DNA of 53,849 nucleotides from NCBI GenBank assembly GCA_036337945.1, contig JAYZDF010000112.1, positions 1 through 53,849 of the forward strand. Direction: 5' to 3'. The notes below the pieces were generated by a model that was not told the origin of the DNA, searched no databases, and saw only the letters and a list, made by a program, of their open reading frames with translations. This stretch comes from JAYZDF01 sp036337945. GTDB taxonomy: Bacteria > Myxococcota > Kuafuiibacteriia > Kuafuiibacteriales > Kuafuiibacteriaceae. Both the position numbers and the translations under genes were made by a program. This document shows positions 1 through 7,386 of the stretch, piece by piece; the first letter of the stretch is position 1; each line of letters starts with the position of its first letter.

Positions 1-2
1 TA

Positions 3-296
3 GCCCTTACGCAAAGAAGGCTGAGTCTACAACAGTGGCTCGCTGAAAGCTTTATTGTACGGGACTCGACAGGCAAAGTGGCAGACCTCAACCTGCTTGG
101 CTCCGAGGCAGAAGTCTTCAACACTTGGATTTATTTTGAGATCAAGCTGGAAAAACCAATCTCAAAGTACACTCTTGAGAACAGCCTGTTTTTGGAACTA
201 CCTCACGGACGGCAGGTCAACACGGTTCAACTTAAAACCGGCAAGACACTGCGCACTCTGCATTTCACAAGGAATCATTCTCGCTTTCAGCTCTGA
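3..296 (+). CDS. C-terminal part of a DUF6702-like protein (cut by window start)
   Basis: The reading frame is open from the first bases of the window and ends at a stop at 294-296, so only the last 97 residues are visible and the true start lies outside. The visible part alternates hydrophobic and charged residues, as in a beta-rich domain. It contains a stretch like 'NSLFLELPHGRQVNTVQL' and ends 'RTLHFTRNHSRFQL'. That ending resembles the C-terminus of DUF6702 proteins, which commonly finish with a short strand, a Thr-Arg/Lys turn and a final hydrophobic strand. This is recalled resemblance, not a search result. No function is known to me for the family. The next 100 bases hold nothing recognisable before the zinc-ribbon remnant. 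Confidence 0.45.
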   Translation, partial: ALTQRRLSLQQWLAESFIVRDSTGKVADLNLLGSEAEVFNTWIYFEIKLEKPISKYTLENSLFLELPHGRQVNTVQLKTGKTLRTLHFTRNHSRFQL

Positions 297-398
297 AAAA
301 CGAATCCAGCGTAAAATCGCTTAGGTAACTCAACAATTCACTGGCTTGTATATAACTCCAGAATTGAGGTACTTTAGCTACACCAGGTCGAAGCGCAA

Positions 399-595
399 TT
401 GGCAAAACGCATCAAAATATCCAGGCAAGGACTCACAGAATGTCCCAGTTGCTTTAGATTTATCAAAGTTGCTGACGTGGCGTCTGCGACGCACTGTCCG
501 TTCTGTAGCGGGTCATCCATCTCCCAGGCACCAGCGTGGTTGCAGCCTCCATGCTGAGCCTGGGTTTGGCGATCAGCGGCTCTGAAGGTGTTTAA
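399..595 (+). pseudogene. Frame-split small zinc-ribbon and membrane-segment protein
   Basis: From a TTG at 399 one frame encodes a short basic segment, then CPSC (441-452) and CPFC (495-506), four cysteines spaced like a zinc ribbon. It stops at TGA 555-557. A second frame, offset by one base and open from 509, encodes the hydrophobic stretch 'SVVAASMLSLGLAISG' and ends at TAA 593-595, three bases before the ATG of the next lipoprotein gene. The two frames overlap for about 50 bases. Restoring one lost base between 509 and 557 would join them into a protein of about 65 residues: zinc ribbon followed by one membrane segment or failed lipoprotein signal. It could be a decayed gene, a sequencing error or a real frameshift. 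The tight spacing to the next gene suggests it was once co-transcribed with it. Confidence 0.4.
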
Positions 596-598
596 TGA

Positions 599-1378
599 AT
601 GTCTAAATCATCTCCTATGTTGCTGATGACACTCTGCGCTACCCTAATAAGTTGTGGGGCACGTACCGAGGTCGGAAACCTAAGTGCAGGCTCCGTTCGA
701 GATCGAGAGGACTCGGGTGTAAGTGAAGTTGTACAAGTCGACGTAGGATTGACCAATATAGACTCTGGCATTTCATCCATGGACGCAAGCGTTGCAGATG
801 CTTTTGTACCAGACGGACCAGACGCTCGCTGCATCGAAACTTGTGACGAGCGAAAAGAGAATGATGAAACTTGTTTTAGCGACGATTACGACAATTGCAT
901 TGAGTTTTGTAATGACATTGCAAGCTGGCAAACTTCGACCCAAGATGCGTTTTATTTCTGTGTAAATGAGGACCCGCTTTGCTTTCAGACCATTACCCAG
1001 TGTGTTATCGCGACAGCGTTTCCGGATCCTGTACCCATTATTGCGAAATTTGTCGGGACCCGATTCGAGCAATTTGAAGGGAAAAGAGTCTACGCAATGT
1101 TTGACCCCGGTCGCACGAATGCTCGCACTGAAGCAGTCGTGATGAACGGTCAACACGAATTGATTTGGGAGATAGACAGTAACGTTGGTTCTCTTATGAA
1201 GACGATTTTCTATTACGTGGACGTGAACGATGACGGACGCTGCAATCCAAGAACTGATCGCACCCAGTACGGCTCCGTGGAATACACCGGAACGATTGAG
1301 ACGCATTCCTTTTACGGCACCCGAGAACTTCAAGACTCTCCAAATTCAGCAGCGATGGTTTGCCGAGGATTCAACTGA
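599..1378 (+). CDS. Exported lipoprotein, function unknown
   Basis: The 259-residue protein begins with a short N-region, a hydrophobic core and the lipobox LISC (C19), followed by GARTEVG. It should therefore be lipidated and anchored in an envelope membrane. A Ser/Asp-rich linker follows to about residue 80. The middle of the protein has many cysteines (for example CIETCDERK, CIEFCND and CFQTITQC), so disulfides are likely. The C-terminal half looks like a beta-sandwich with an Asp-rich turn, DVNDDGRCN, of calcium-binding type. The ATG at 599 is preceded by GAAGGTG at good spacing. A possible outer-membrane protein gene follows after 87 bases. I do not recognise a named family. 'CGARTEVG'-type starts are common among lipoproteins of myxobacteria-like genomes. 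Confidence 0.7.
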   Translation: MSKSSPMLLMTLCATLISCGARTEVGNLSAGSVRDREDSGVSEVVQVDVGLTNIDSGISSMDASVADAFVPDGPDARCIETCDERKENDETCFSDDYDNCIEFCNDIASWQTSTQDAFYFCVNEDPLCFQTITQCVIATAFPDPVPIIAKFVGTRFEQFEGKRVYAMFDPGRTNARTEAVVMNGQHELIWEIDSNVGSLMKTIFYYVDVNDDGRCNPRTDRTQYGSVEYTGTIETHSFYGTRELQDSPNSAAMVCRGFN

Positions 1379-1465
1379 TCGCTCTCTCTTTTGGAACGCT
1401 CTCGTTGAAGCCCTACAAAACGATTTGACAGGGTTCAAATCAGCTGTCTTTTCTACAGCGTCTAT

Positions 1466-2212
1466 ATGAAAGCCAACGCCCTGTCCTATTTTGCAGTTTT
1501 CTCACTTACAACCGTGCTTGAGGGCGGCGCTTTTGCCCAGACTACGGTCAATCTTGAATCTGGGCCGGTGATTACAGGTCGAAATGACGTGCGAATTCCC
1601 GGGGACGGCGGAACTCTTTTCTCCCTCAAGAACGACTTGGAAGCCGAAACGAAGCCTTATGTTCGAGTGCGGATTAGCCACACATTCAACGAAGCCCACA
1701 CCCTATCGCTGTTATACGCGCCGTTGCGCATCGAGTCCGAGGGAAATATCGATCAGGATGTGCTTTATAACGGAATAAACTTTGAGTCGGGCACCCCACT
1801 CACCGGGACCTATAAGTTCAATTCCTATCGACTGACGTATCGATACAACTTTGTTCGTGAACCTACTTTGGTGTTTGGGCTTGGTGTGACTGCGAAAATT
1901 CGAGATGCAAACATTATTCTCGCTTCTGCAGACGAAAGTGTAGAACGAACAAGTTTTGGACTCGTGCCTCTACCCAATTTTTATATCTGGTGGAAGTATC
2001 TTGGAGACTTGGGCCTGCTCTTCGAAGGTGATGCGTATGCCGGACCGGGTGGTCGCGCCATCGACGTTCAAATTGCTGCAACGTATGAACCCATTGACGG
2101 CCTCAACTTACGCTTAGGATATCGCATTCTTGAAGGCGGCGCCGACAACGAAAGGGTGTACGGGTTCGCGCTCTTTCACTATGCTGCTGTGGGAGCAACC
2201 TACTCCTTCTAA
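1466..2212 (+). CDS. Small outer-membrane beta-barrel-like protein
   Basis: The 248-residue protein has a signal peptide at its N-terminus with probable cleavage after AFA (about residue 24). The mature part has alternating strands, many aromatic residues at strand ends (for example YRLTYRYNFV and FYIWWKYLG) and a final phenylalanine in GATYSF, the usual terminal signature of barrel proteins inserted by BamA. I count roughly eight to ten candidate strands, so a small barrel is likely. There is no clear ribosome-binding site before the ATG at 1466. It lies 87 bases after the lipoprotein gene in the same direction and may share its transcript. The substrate or role cannot be read from the sequence. 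Confidence 0.6.
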   Translation: MKANALSYFAVFSLTTVLEGGAFAQTTVNLESGPVITGRNDVRIPGDGGTLFSLKNDLEAETKPYVRVRISHTFNEAHTLSLLYAPLRIESEGNIDQDVLYNGINFESGTPLTGTYKFNSYRLTYRYNFVREPTLVFGLGVTAKIRDANIILASADESVERTSFGLVPLPNFYIWWKYLGDLGLLFEGDAYAGPGGRAIDVQIAATYEPIDGLNLRLGYRILEGGADNERVYGFALFHYAAVGATYSF

Positions 2213-2597
2213 AGGTTTTATGAGAATCACGGATAAGGAAACACAGGAAGCTCACGGACAAAACGTGTAAGAGGTGTATGAGTCTCACGCTTGGTTAGAC
2301 GAGTTCCGTCTCGATCGCGTCGAAGACGAATCAGTGCAGGCTGAAATCACTGAATTTGGGGTTCGGCACGAAGTCCTCGAACCCCAGGACTAAGTGCGCA
2401 GGCAAAAGCTATTGCACCGAAGTAGTGTGACACCTTTCACACCGTGGAAAGCACCAAATGCGTACCTTTGTGATCGAAGACACAGATACTTTATGCCCTG
2501 AATGACAAGCTCTCATTAGTTCTAAAAAAAATTGAAAATCTGAGGCAAAAGTAAGCCCGAGTCGTCACAACTGGCCTGGGTAAGTACACGTATTCGC
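2213..2597. other. Gene-poor stretch with a possible gene remnant
   Basis: This 385-base stretch has no convincing full gene. A 39-codon frame with a GTG start (2274-2393) reads as a coherent acidic peptide with segments such as 'LDEFRLDRVEDES' and 'EITEFGVRHEVLEP'. It faintly recalls the C-terminal end of VIT/VWA-type proteins and may be a gene remnant; this is weak. A CRP-type palindrome lies at 2425-2442 and is listed separately. The remainder is A/T-rich and precedes the 1047-residue gene. Confidence 0.3.
2425..2442. promoter_or_regulatory. CRP/FNR-type operator candidate
   Basis: GTGTGA-CACCTT-TCACAC is a perfect 6-6-6 inverted repeat containing TGTGA-N6-TCACA, the classic recognition pattern of CRP-family regulators. 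It lies 155 bases upstream of the ATG at 2598, a plausible activator distance if the 5' leader is long. No CRP-type gene is in the window, although a cyclic-nucleotide domain is found in the protein at 44388-45719. The pattern is seen directly; binding is inferred. Confidence 0.4.
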
Positions 2598-5500
2598 ATG
2601 GGAATGAGAAGTCTTGGTGTGACACAAACACCTCACAAGCACATGAACATTGGCAAAACCAGCCTCCTGGTGATGACGGTCACTGCGTTTGTTATGACGA
2701 TGCAGAGCTCAGAGGTATCGGCTCAAGGCTTTGATCTTGGAACTTCGCTCACGGAAACCTCCAAGTCAGAAATACGCATGGCTATCTTGCAGAGCGATGC
2801 CATTTTGAGGCAACTCACACCAGCCCTCGAACGCAAGATGGTTCAAGATGCACCAGATCAAGATGCTGAGGAATGCATGGGAAGCTTCATCCCGGGCCAA
2901 TACGAAGATGTGGCTCCCGACGGTGGACCGTGTATCGCCCCTTTCCCGACCACAACTGAGGTAGAGCGCTGGCAGCCCACCGAAAAAAATAAAATCAAAA
3001 AGTTCATGAAATCAACAACCCAAATCAAGGTCTTGAATCCAATTCTCAAGAACCCCAAAGAAGCATTCAAGACTGCTGAATTGACATTTCTTCCGGAGCA
3101 TGACCTTTCCTTCGAACAGCTCATTCAAGCACCGCAGTATTACGAAGAGAGTTCCTACCAATACAGTGACTCACCAGGTTTTGCTTTTATTCTTAACGTT
3201 CCGGATCTACTCATTTCTACTGATGCAAACGTACACATCATATACGAACAAGACTCTCTAAAATCGACTCTGATCGGTCGATACGACAATGAAAGCGATA
3301 TTCCCGCCGAGTATAAGGACATCGCAATTAAGAAAACCAACGACAACGAGACGATACGGACGTTCGTTGCAAGATATGGAGACCGAAGCGACATACCGGA
3401 AGGAGAGCTGGAACAAGCCATTGAAGTCACCGTGAACGACGAGACCTTCTGGGATGTCTATGAAGACGTACCCGTCCCTTACTGGGCGGTATACGAAGCC
3501 AATTCAATCACTCCTGATCTTCTAGAAGGTTATTTTTCAGCTAATCTTGATATCCAGGATTTTTCAGTCGAAGGAGTTAGTCTTTTTGGGTTTGTTCGCC
3601 CCTATCTTGATTCGGATGGTGAAATTCAAGTTGAGGTTCATGTTGTTCAAACAACTATTTACGAAATCAAAGCTAAAAGCGTCTCAGGTTATACAATTTT
3701 CATCGTAGAGAGGCCAAAGAGGTGTGTTGGTGAATGTAATGCGTGGAGAGGCGCCGACAAACGCACATTGCGTCTTACCTTCCCTGTCTCTATCTCATCC
3801 AATAAACGCAAAGATGCTCTTCTTTTGATAGAAGATGGCCTAAAGCGTACTGCAAGAAAAGTAAGGGACGCGATAAGCGACGTTGGCTGGGTTTTCGACA
3901 ACGTCATTGAACCTGTTTACAACACCATGGCGGCAAGCAAATGTTTTACCATACACGGACTAAGCTTGGGACTTATCGATGCTGAAGACTGTTACGAGAC
4001 AGTTTCACTCGATATTGACGTAAACGACCTAGTCGCGAAAGTGAAGGCACCGAACATCAAGGCTCCAATCATCAACGTTTTAGAAGATGAAACACGCGCC
4101 GCTCTCAACGACTCTGTCTTGAGCGACTCAATCAAAACTCCGATTGCGAGTATCTTTTCTGTAGACGCCAATCAAAGTCGATCGGGCACCGAGACCTCCG
4201 CACAAACTGAGCTGACTTCATTATCTGTGTGGGGTGCAAATCCTTTCGATGAGGAATTCGTTAGGAACCCACTTAATTATAAGCCATATGAAACAGAGAC
4301 AACTATGGAAGTTACTTTGAGTACAACAGGTCGTGGTGATTCCTGCGCTGCTGACCTACTGTCTCCCGTCTCATTCGGTGATCCAAGCAGCTATGAGCCA
4401 TCATTCGACAGTGTGCCTACTGACTCTACTGTAGACAGGCTTTCTGATGCGGAAGATTCGCCATTCATCTCAAAAGCGCAAGTTGAAAGGCTGATCGCAG
4501 AAGCTAAAACAGCGCCTCTCTACGACCAACAAGGCCCAGCAGCCCAAGCTGCAGTCCCATTTGGATTATTCGCTAACGGCATTTATCATCACGCAAAACA
4601 GGGACAGTTGTGTAAGACCATACCAGTGCCAGTGGACACACCGAGCGGAACTGTCACAGTCCAAACCCAGCTGAAGCCTGCCGGAGCACCTCGGGTAACA
4701 AAAGGTGTTTACACGCCAATTCGACCGACAACTTTACCAGAAGCGAAATTAATCCTTGATGCACGAGCTCAGTATCTAGAGAGAATCGGAGAATATTCTC
4801 CACTTACTCCGTTGGTTGTTTACCGCAGCCCAACGTACAACACAGCTCAAATAAATCTCGCTCACAATAATCCGGTATCCGCAATTCAGGTCGACCTACC
4901 TTTCAGTCTCACCGGTAAATCTGTAGGAAGCCTTCCTTCAGTAGGAATTAACGCAGCCGGACTGATTTCTGTTTTCCTAGAACCCGCCACGAACTGCACA
5001 AACGACAACCTTGAATTCGAGATCAAAGCGATTATTTTTTCTCAGATTTCCGGTAGTGTAACGATATCAAGTCCTTTTGGCTCGACAACGCAACCGATTA
5101 CTCCAACCAACACTGTTGGCCAAACCGCCACCGACCGTATCAATCGAGACCTGTACGAAGAATTCTACCGACCAACTTATGAGTTGATGCGACGACCAGA
5201 ATATGTGTGCGGCTTGCCGACGAATGACCATATCTATAGTGTTCGCACCCTGCCCCACGCAAATTCCCGAATTGATCTTGGTTTCAAGGCTACACTCGTC
5301 GATGAACTTGGTCTGAGCCTACACTTGTCCAATTTTACTATTCACGAAAACTACTTGCTCGGTGATGCAACATTCAAATCACAATGTTCACGTGGGCCGG
5401 TGAATCAGACTGCGCCAAAACATAATCAGCAATTCTGTCTCGATTACGGCGCACAGACCAATGAAATCATACCGGGAGCACGGGATTACCAATCAGAAAA

Positions 5501-5741
5501 TGAACTCATCAATAGCGTCATTGAGATGAACGAGATTCTTCACAGTCAGTGGGCAGCTGCGATTCAGCAAGAGTATGGATACGAAGCGGTCCAAGCATTT
5601 CAAGATTGGCTGGAAGCTCAGCTTTTCATCGGGCCATTCGTACCCGAAGACCTGACAGACAAATTCCTCTACGAATTTCAGGTCAGCTATCAATCCTCGC
5701 CCACTCAGAATTGGGTCAGTCGGTACAACCAGGGGCAATAA
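2598..5741 (+). CDS. Large exported protein of unknown function
   Basis: The 1047-residue protein carries an export signal. If the second candidate Met (codon 16, base 2643) is used, the signal peptide runs from MNIGK through a hydrophobic core to a SignalPase-type site near EVSA-QG; the first ATG would add 15 residues in front of it. There are no further membrane segments. The body is mixed alpha/beta, Thr/Ser-rich, with scattered cysteine pairs (for example CVGECNAW). The middle has a block of proline-valine-rich strands that may be beta-sandwich, and the C-terminus is helical. I recognise no domain. It is flanked by a gene-poor region with a CRP-type site and by the ArsR gene, and looks monocistronic. 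Base and codon use look similar to neighbours. It could be periplasmic or secreted. Confidence 0.65.
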   Translation: MGMRSLGVTQTPHKHMNIGKTSLLVMTVTAFVMTMQSSEVSAQGFDLGTSLTETSKSEIRMAILQSDAILRQLTPALERKMVQDAPDQDAEECMGSFIPGQYEDVAPDGGPCIAPFPTTTEVERWQPTEKNKIKKFMKSTTQIKVLNPILKNPKEAFKTAELTFLPEHDLSFEQLIQAPQYYEESSYQYSDSPGFAFILNVPDLLISTDANVHIIYEQDSLKSTLIGRYDNESDIPAEYKDIAIKKTNDNETIRTFVARYGDRSDIPEGELEQAIEVTVNDETFWDVYEDVPVPYWAVYEANSITPDLLEGYFSANLDIQDFSVEGVSLFGFVRPYLDSDGEIQVEVHVVQTTIYEIKAKSVSGYTIFIVERPKRCVGECNAWRGADKRTLRLTFPVSISSNKRKDALLLIEDGLKRTARKVRDAISDVGWVFDNVIEPVYNTMAASKCFTIHGLSLGLIDAEDCYETVSLDIDVNDLVAKVKAPNIKAPIINVLEDETRAALNDSVLSDSIKTPIASIFSVDANQSRSGTETSAQTELTSLSVWGANPFDEEFVRNPLNYKPYETETTMEVTLSTTGRGDSCAADLLSPVSFGDPSSYEPSFDSVPTDSTVDRLSDAEDSPFISKAQVERLIAEAKTAPLYDQQGPAAQAAVPFGLFANGIYHHAKQGQLCKTIPVPVDTPSGTVTVQTQLKPAGAPRVTKGVYTPIRPTTLPEAKLILDARAQYLERIGEYSPLTPLVVYRSPTYNTAQINLAHNNPVSAIQVDLPFSLTGKSVGSLPSVGINAAGLISVFLEPATNCTNDNLEFEIKAIIFSQISGSVTISSPFGSTTQPITPTNTVGQTATDRINRDLYEEFYRPTYELMRRPEYVCGLPTNDHIYSVRTLPHANSRIDLGFKATLVDELGLSLHLSNFTIHENYLLGDATFKSQCSRGPVNQTAPKHNQQFCLDYGAQTNEIIPGARDYQSENELINSVIEMNEILHSQWAAAIQQEYGYEAVQAFQDWLEAQLFIGPFVPEDLTDKFLYEFQVSYQSSPTQNWVSRYNQGQ

Positions 5742-5901
5742 CACACCCATTTCCACTAAAATTCCTCTAAATCACCCCTCATCGCCGGCCTCTGCACCTC
5801 TCCACTCCTCCTGCTGTGCGGAGGTCGGCTAATAACGACGCGTTAGTCCGAAATCCAAAACAGCTGCAGAAATCCCTTGCAGTTTTGAATTTCATTATGT
5901 T

Positions 5902-5921
5902 ATTTCAATAATCGTTGAAAT
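5902..5921. promoter_or_regulatory. Probable ArsR autoregulatory operator
   Basis: ATTTCAA-TAATCG-TTGAAAT is a perfect inverted repeat with 7-base arms and a 6-base centre. It runs into the ATG (5920) of the ArsR-family gene and overlaps a weak promoter-like TTGAAT-N18-TAATCG. ArsR/SmtB repressors typically bind such A/T-rich dyads at their own promoter and leave when metal binds. If the dyad is the operator, transcription would start at or very near the start codon, giving a nearly leaderless message. The dyad is seen; the assignment is inferred from position. Confidence 0.5.
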
Positions 5922-6300
5922 GTTAGAGTATAATATTGAATCCCCGACAACTGGTGAAGCCGCGAGCGAATGCGATGCAGATGACCATACATCGCACGAG
6001 CATGAGCCTCGACCTGATCGAGTCATCGACCGCACCGCTGAAATGTTTCGAGCACTGGGCGATGCGTCTCGACTGCGCATGATGGAACTCCTCTACGATG
6101 GTCGACATTGCGTCTCAGAGCTGGCGGAAGAAACCGGTGAGTCGATGTCCACCATATCGCAGCGTCTGAAGATTCTCTCTCAGGCCGGACTCGTCAGCCG
6201 TGAGCGCCATGGGAAGCATATTTACTACGCTCTTACAGATCACCACGTTTTCGAACTGCTCGAAAACGCTTTTGAACACACCACTGAACACAACCTCTAA
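5920..6300 (+). CDS. ArsR/SmtB-family metal-responsive repressor
   Basis: The 126-residue protein has an N-terminal tail of about 35 residues rich in Cys, Asp and His (ECDADDHTSHEHEP), then a winged-helix domain starting near DRTAEMFRALGD. The recognition region reads LAEETGESMSTISQRLKIL and the wing includes RERHGKHIYYAL. ArsR/SmtB proteins repress metal-handling genes until Zn, Cd, As or a similar ion binds. The His/Cys tail and the C-terminal DHHVFELLENAFEH helix look like zinc-type ligand sites (SmtB/ZiaR style) rather than an arsenic CxC site. It is followed after ten bases by the His-rich protein gene, which it probably controls. The start has no Shine-Dalgarno and overlaps an inverted repeat. 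Confidence 0.88.
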   Translation: MLEYNIESPTTGEAASECDADDHTSHEHEPRPDRVIDRTAEMFRALGDASRLRMMELLYDGRHCVSELAEETGESMSTISQRLKILSQAGLVSRERHGKHIYYALTDHHVFELLENAFEHTTEHNL

Positions 6301-6310
6301 GGAGATAATC

Positions 6311-6661
6311 ATGACTGAACAATGTAACCAGCATCCAAACCACGACCACGTACACGGAGAAAATTGTGGGCACACCGCGATCAAACACAACGACCATGTA
6401 GATTATCTGCATGATGGGCATCTGCACCATCCCCACGACGGGCACGTGGACGAGCACCGACTCGAGGTCAATGATACAAATCCTGCGAATTGCACGCCGG
6501 ACCACGTCTGTTCAGGACACGATGGCGACCATGTTCACGGACCCGGATGCGGACACGAAGCGGTCCCACACGGCGACCACATCGACTACCTTGTGGATGG
6601 GCATTTGCACCATCCGCATGGCGACCACTGCGACGACCACGGCCCTGTCTCAGTCGTTTAG
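6311..6661 (+). CDS. Histidine-rich metal-binding protein with internal duplication
   Basis: The 116-residue protein has 27 histidines, about one in four residues, plus five cysteines. It is a tandem duplication: each half has a DHVHG-x-x-CGH block, then HxDHxDYL and DGHLHHPH, then a D/E-H tail. It has no signal peptide and no membrane segment, so it is probably cytoplasmic. By composition it should bind zinc, nickel or copper as a buffer or store. The start at 6311 has an ideal AAGGAG at 6300-6305 and follows the ArsR-family gene by ten bases, so the two form an operon. Similar small proteins with the phrase 'DGHLHHPH' occur widely beside ArsR regulators and cation-diffusion transporters, but no transporter gene is adjacent here. 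Confidence 0.85.
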   Translation: MTEQCNQHPNHDHVHGENCGHTAIKHNDHVDYLHDGHLHHPHDGHVDEHRLEVNDTNPANCTPDHVCSGHDGDHVHGPGCGHEAVPHGDHIDYLVDGHLHHPHGDHCDDHGPVSVV

Positions 6662-6759
6662 GCATTTCTACGATATTACAAACTACACCCGTCTAGGTTG
6701 TTACGTACCTCGGGCGTGCCCCTTGGTATGGCATCCAGGACCATCCGGCAACCAATCGG

Positions 6760-6978
6760 TCACTCTGTTTCAGGCTTAGGTATCTCGCAGGTGTTCACGC
6801 CAAAGGCCTTGTATGTCATGCAGGCTCCACTGGCGGCATTGAATAACAAAACACCCCCTACCCCAGCGAGAACGTAGGCATAAGGTGTCGCGCCGACAAC
6901 GAACGGTGCTGGCAGAAGCACAAGTGATATAAGCAAGCGAAGAATTCTCTCTGCCTTGTTTTGATTGGTCTCGAACAT
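6760..6978 (-). CDS. DUF2892 (YgaP-type) small membrane protein
   Basis: The 72-residue protein has two hydrophobic segments (about 14-32 and 35-51) and the ending GACMTYKAFGVNTCEIP. That matches the DUF2892 family, whose members end in a cysteine-containing 'YRLLGINTC' motif; the two cysteines are present here. The DUF2892 region of YgaP is linked to rhodanese and thiol/sulfur chemistry in other bacteria, but stand-alone members have no fixed role. AGGAA at proper spacing precedes the ATG at 6976-6978. It points toward the metal-buffer gene and is the only gene on the minus strand here, so it is likely its own transcript. Confidence 0.8.
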   Translation of the reverse strand: MFETNQNKAERILRLLISLVLLPAPFVVGATPYAYVLAGVGGVLLFNAASGACMTYKAFGVNTCEIPKPETE

Positions 6979-7386
6979 AATTATTCCTGGGCAAAAGGTT
7001 GAATTGGGGTTTTCTTATCACTCGAGAATATGGCTGTCTATGGCTCGTAACCCATCTTGCTCTAGGACAGCTGTGGTCGCGCGACTCTTGTCCTTGTAGA
7101 GCCTTGTTTGAATTATCTGCCAGGGCGACTCGTGCTCGGCTCCCTTTTCGCTTTACACCCTGTGTATTGAAACCATCGCCGCGACTTCGAGTCAGAGAAT
7201 CATTCGAGTAGGCGCAAACCTTATATTATCCGCGACATGCGCCTACTAATAACGGTCGACTCACAATCTTTCAGTGTGAGGTTTCTTTGTCTCAACAGCA
7301 TGGAATTCCTGAACTTTTGTCACAAATCTCTTGGATGAATCACTTAGTTCATGCCCGAATTTAATCCGGCAAAAGAGACTATAACT
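6979..7386. other. Intergenic region with two dyads
   Basis: This 408-base divergent region separates the DUF2892 gene from the large lipoprotein. I see no credible coding sequence. It holds a 10-base perfect inverted repeat (7207-7247) and a smaller one, CTCACA / TGTGAG (7260-7280, 9-base loop). The smaller one is followed by GTTTCTTTG and could be a weak terminator or an operator. No ideal -35/-10 pair was found. Confidence 0.4.
7207..7247. promoter_or_regulatory. Long-arm inverted repeat, operator candidate
   Basis: AGTAGGCGCA (7207-7216) and TGCGCCTACT (7238-7247) are perfect reverse complements separated by 21 bases. The spacer contains TTATATTATC, a -10-like sequence. Two ten-base half-sites around a -10 element are what a dimeric or tetrameric repressor site would look like. 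No T-run follows, so a terminator is unlikely. Confidence 0.35.

Noticed and set aside
773..1333. Long minus-strand frame opposite the lipoprotein
   Set aside because: Its predicted protein has no domain or plausible composition, and the plus-strand gene has a lipobox and ribosome-binding site.
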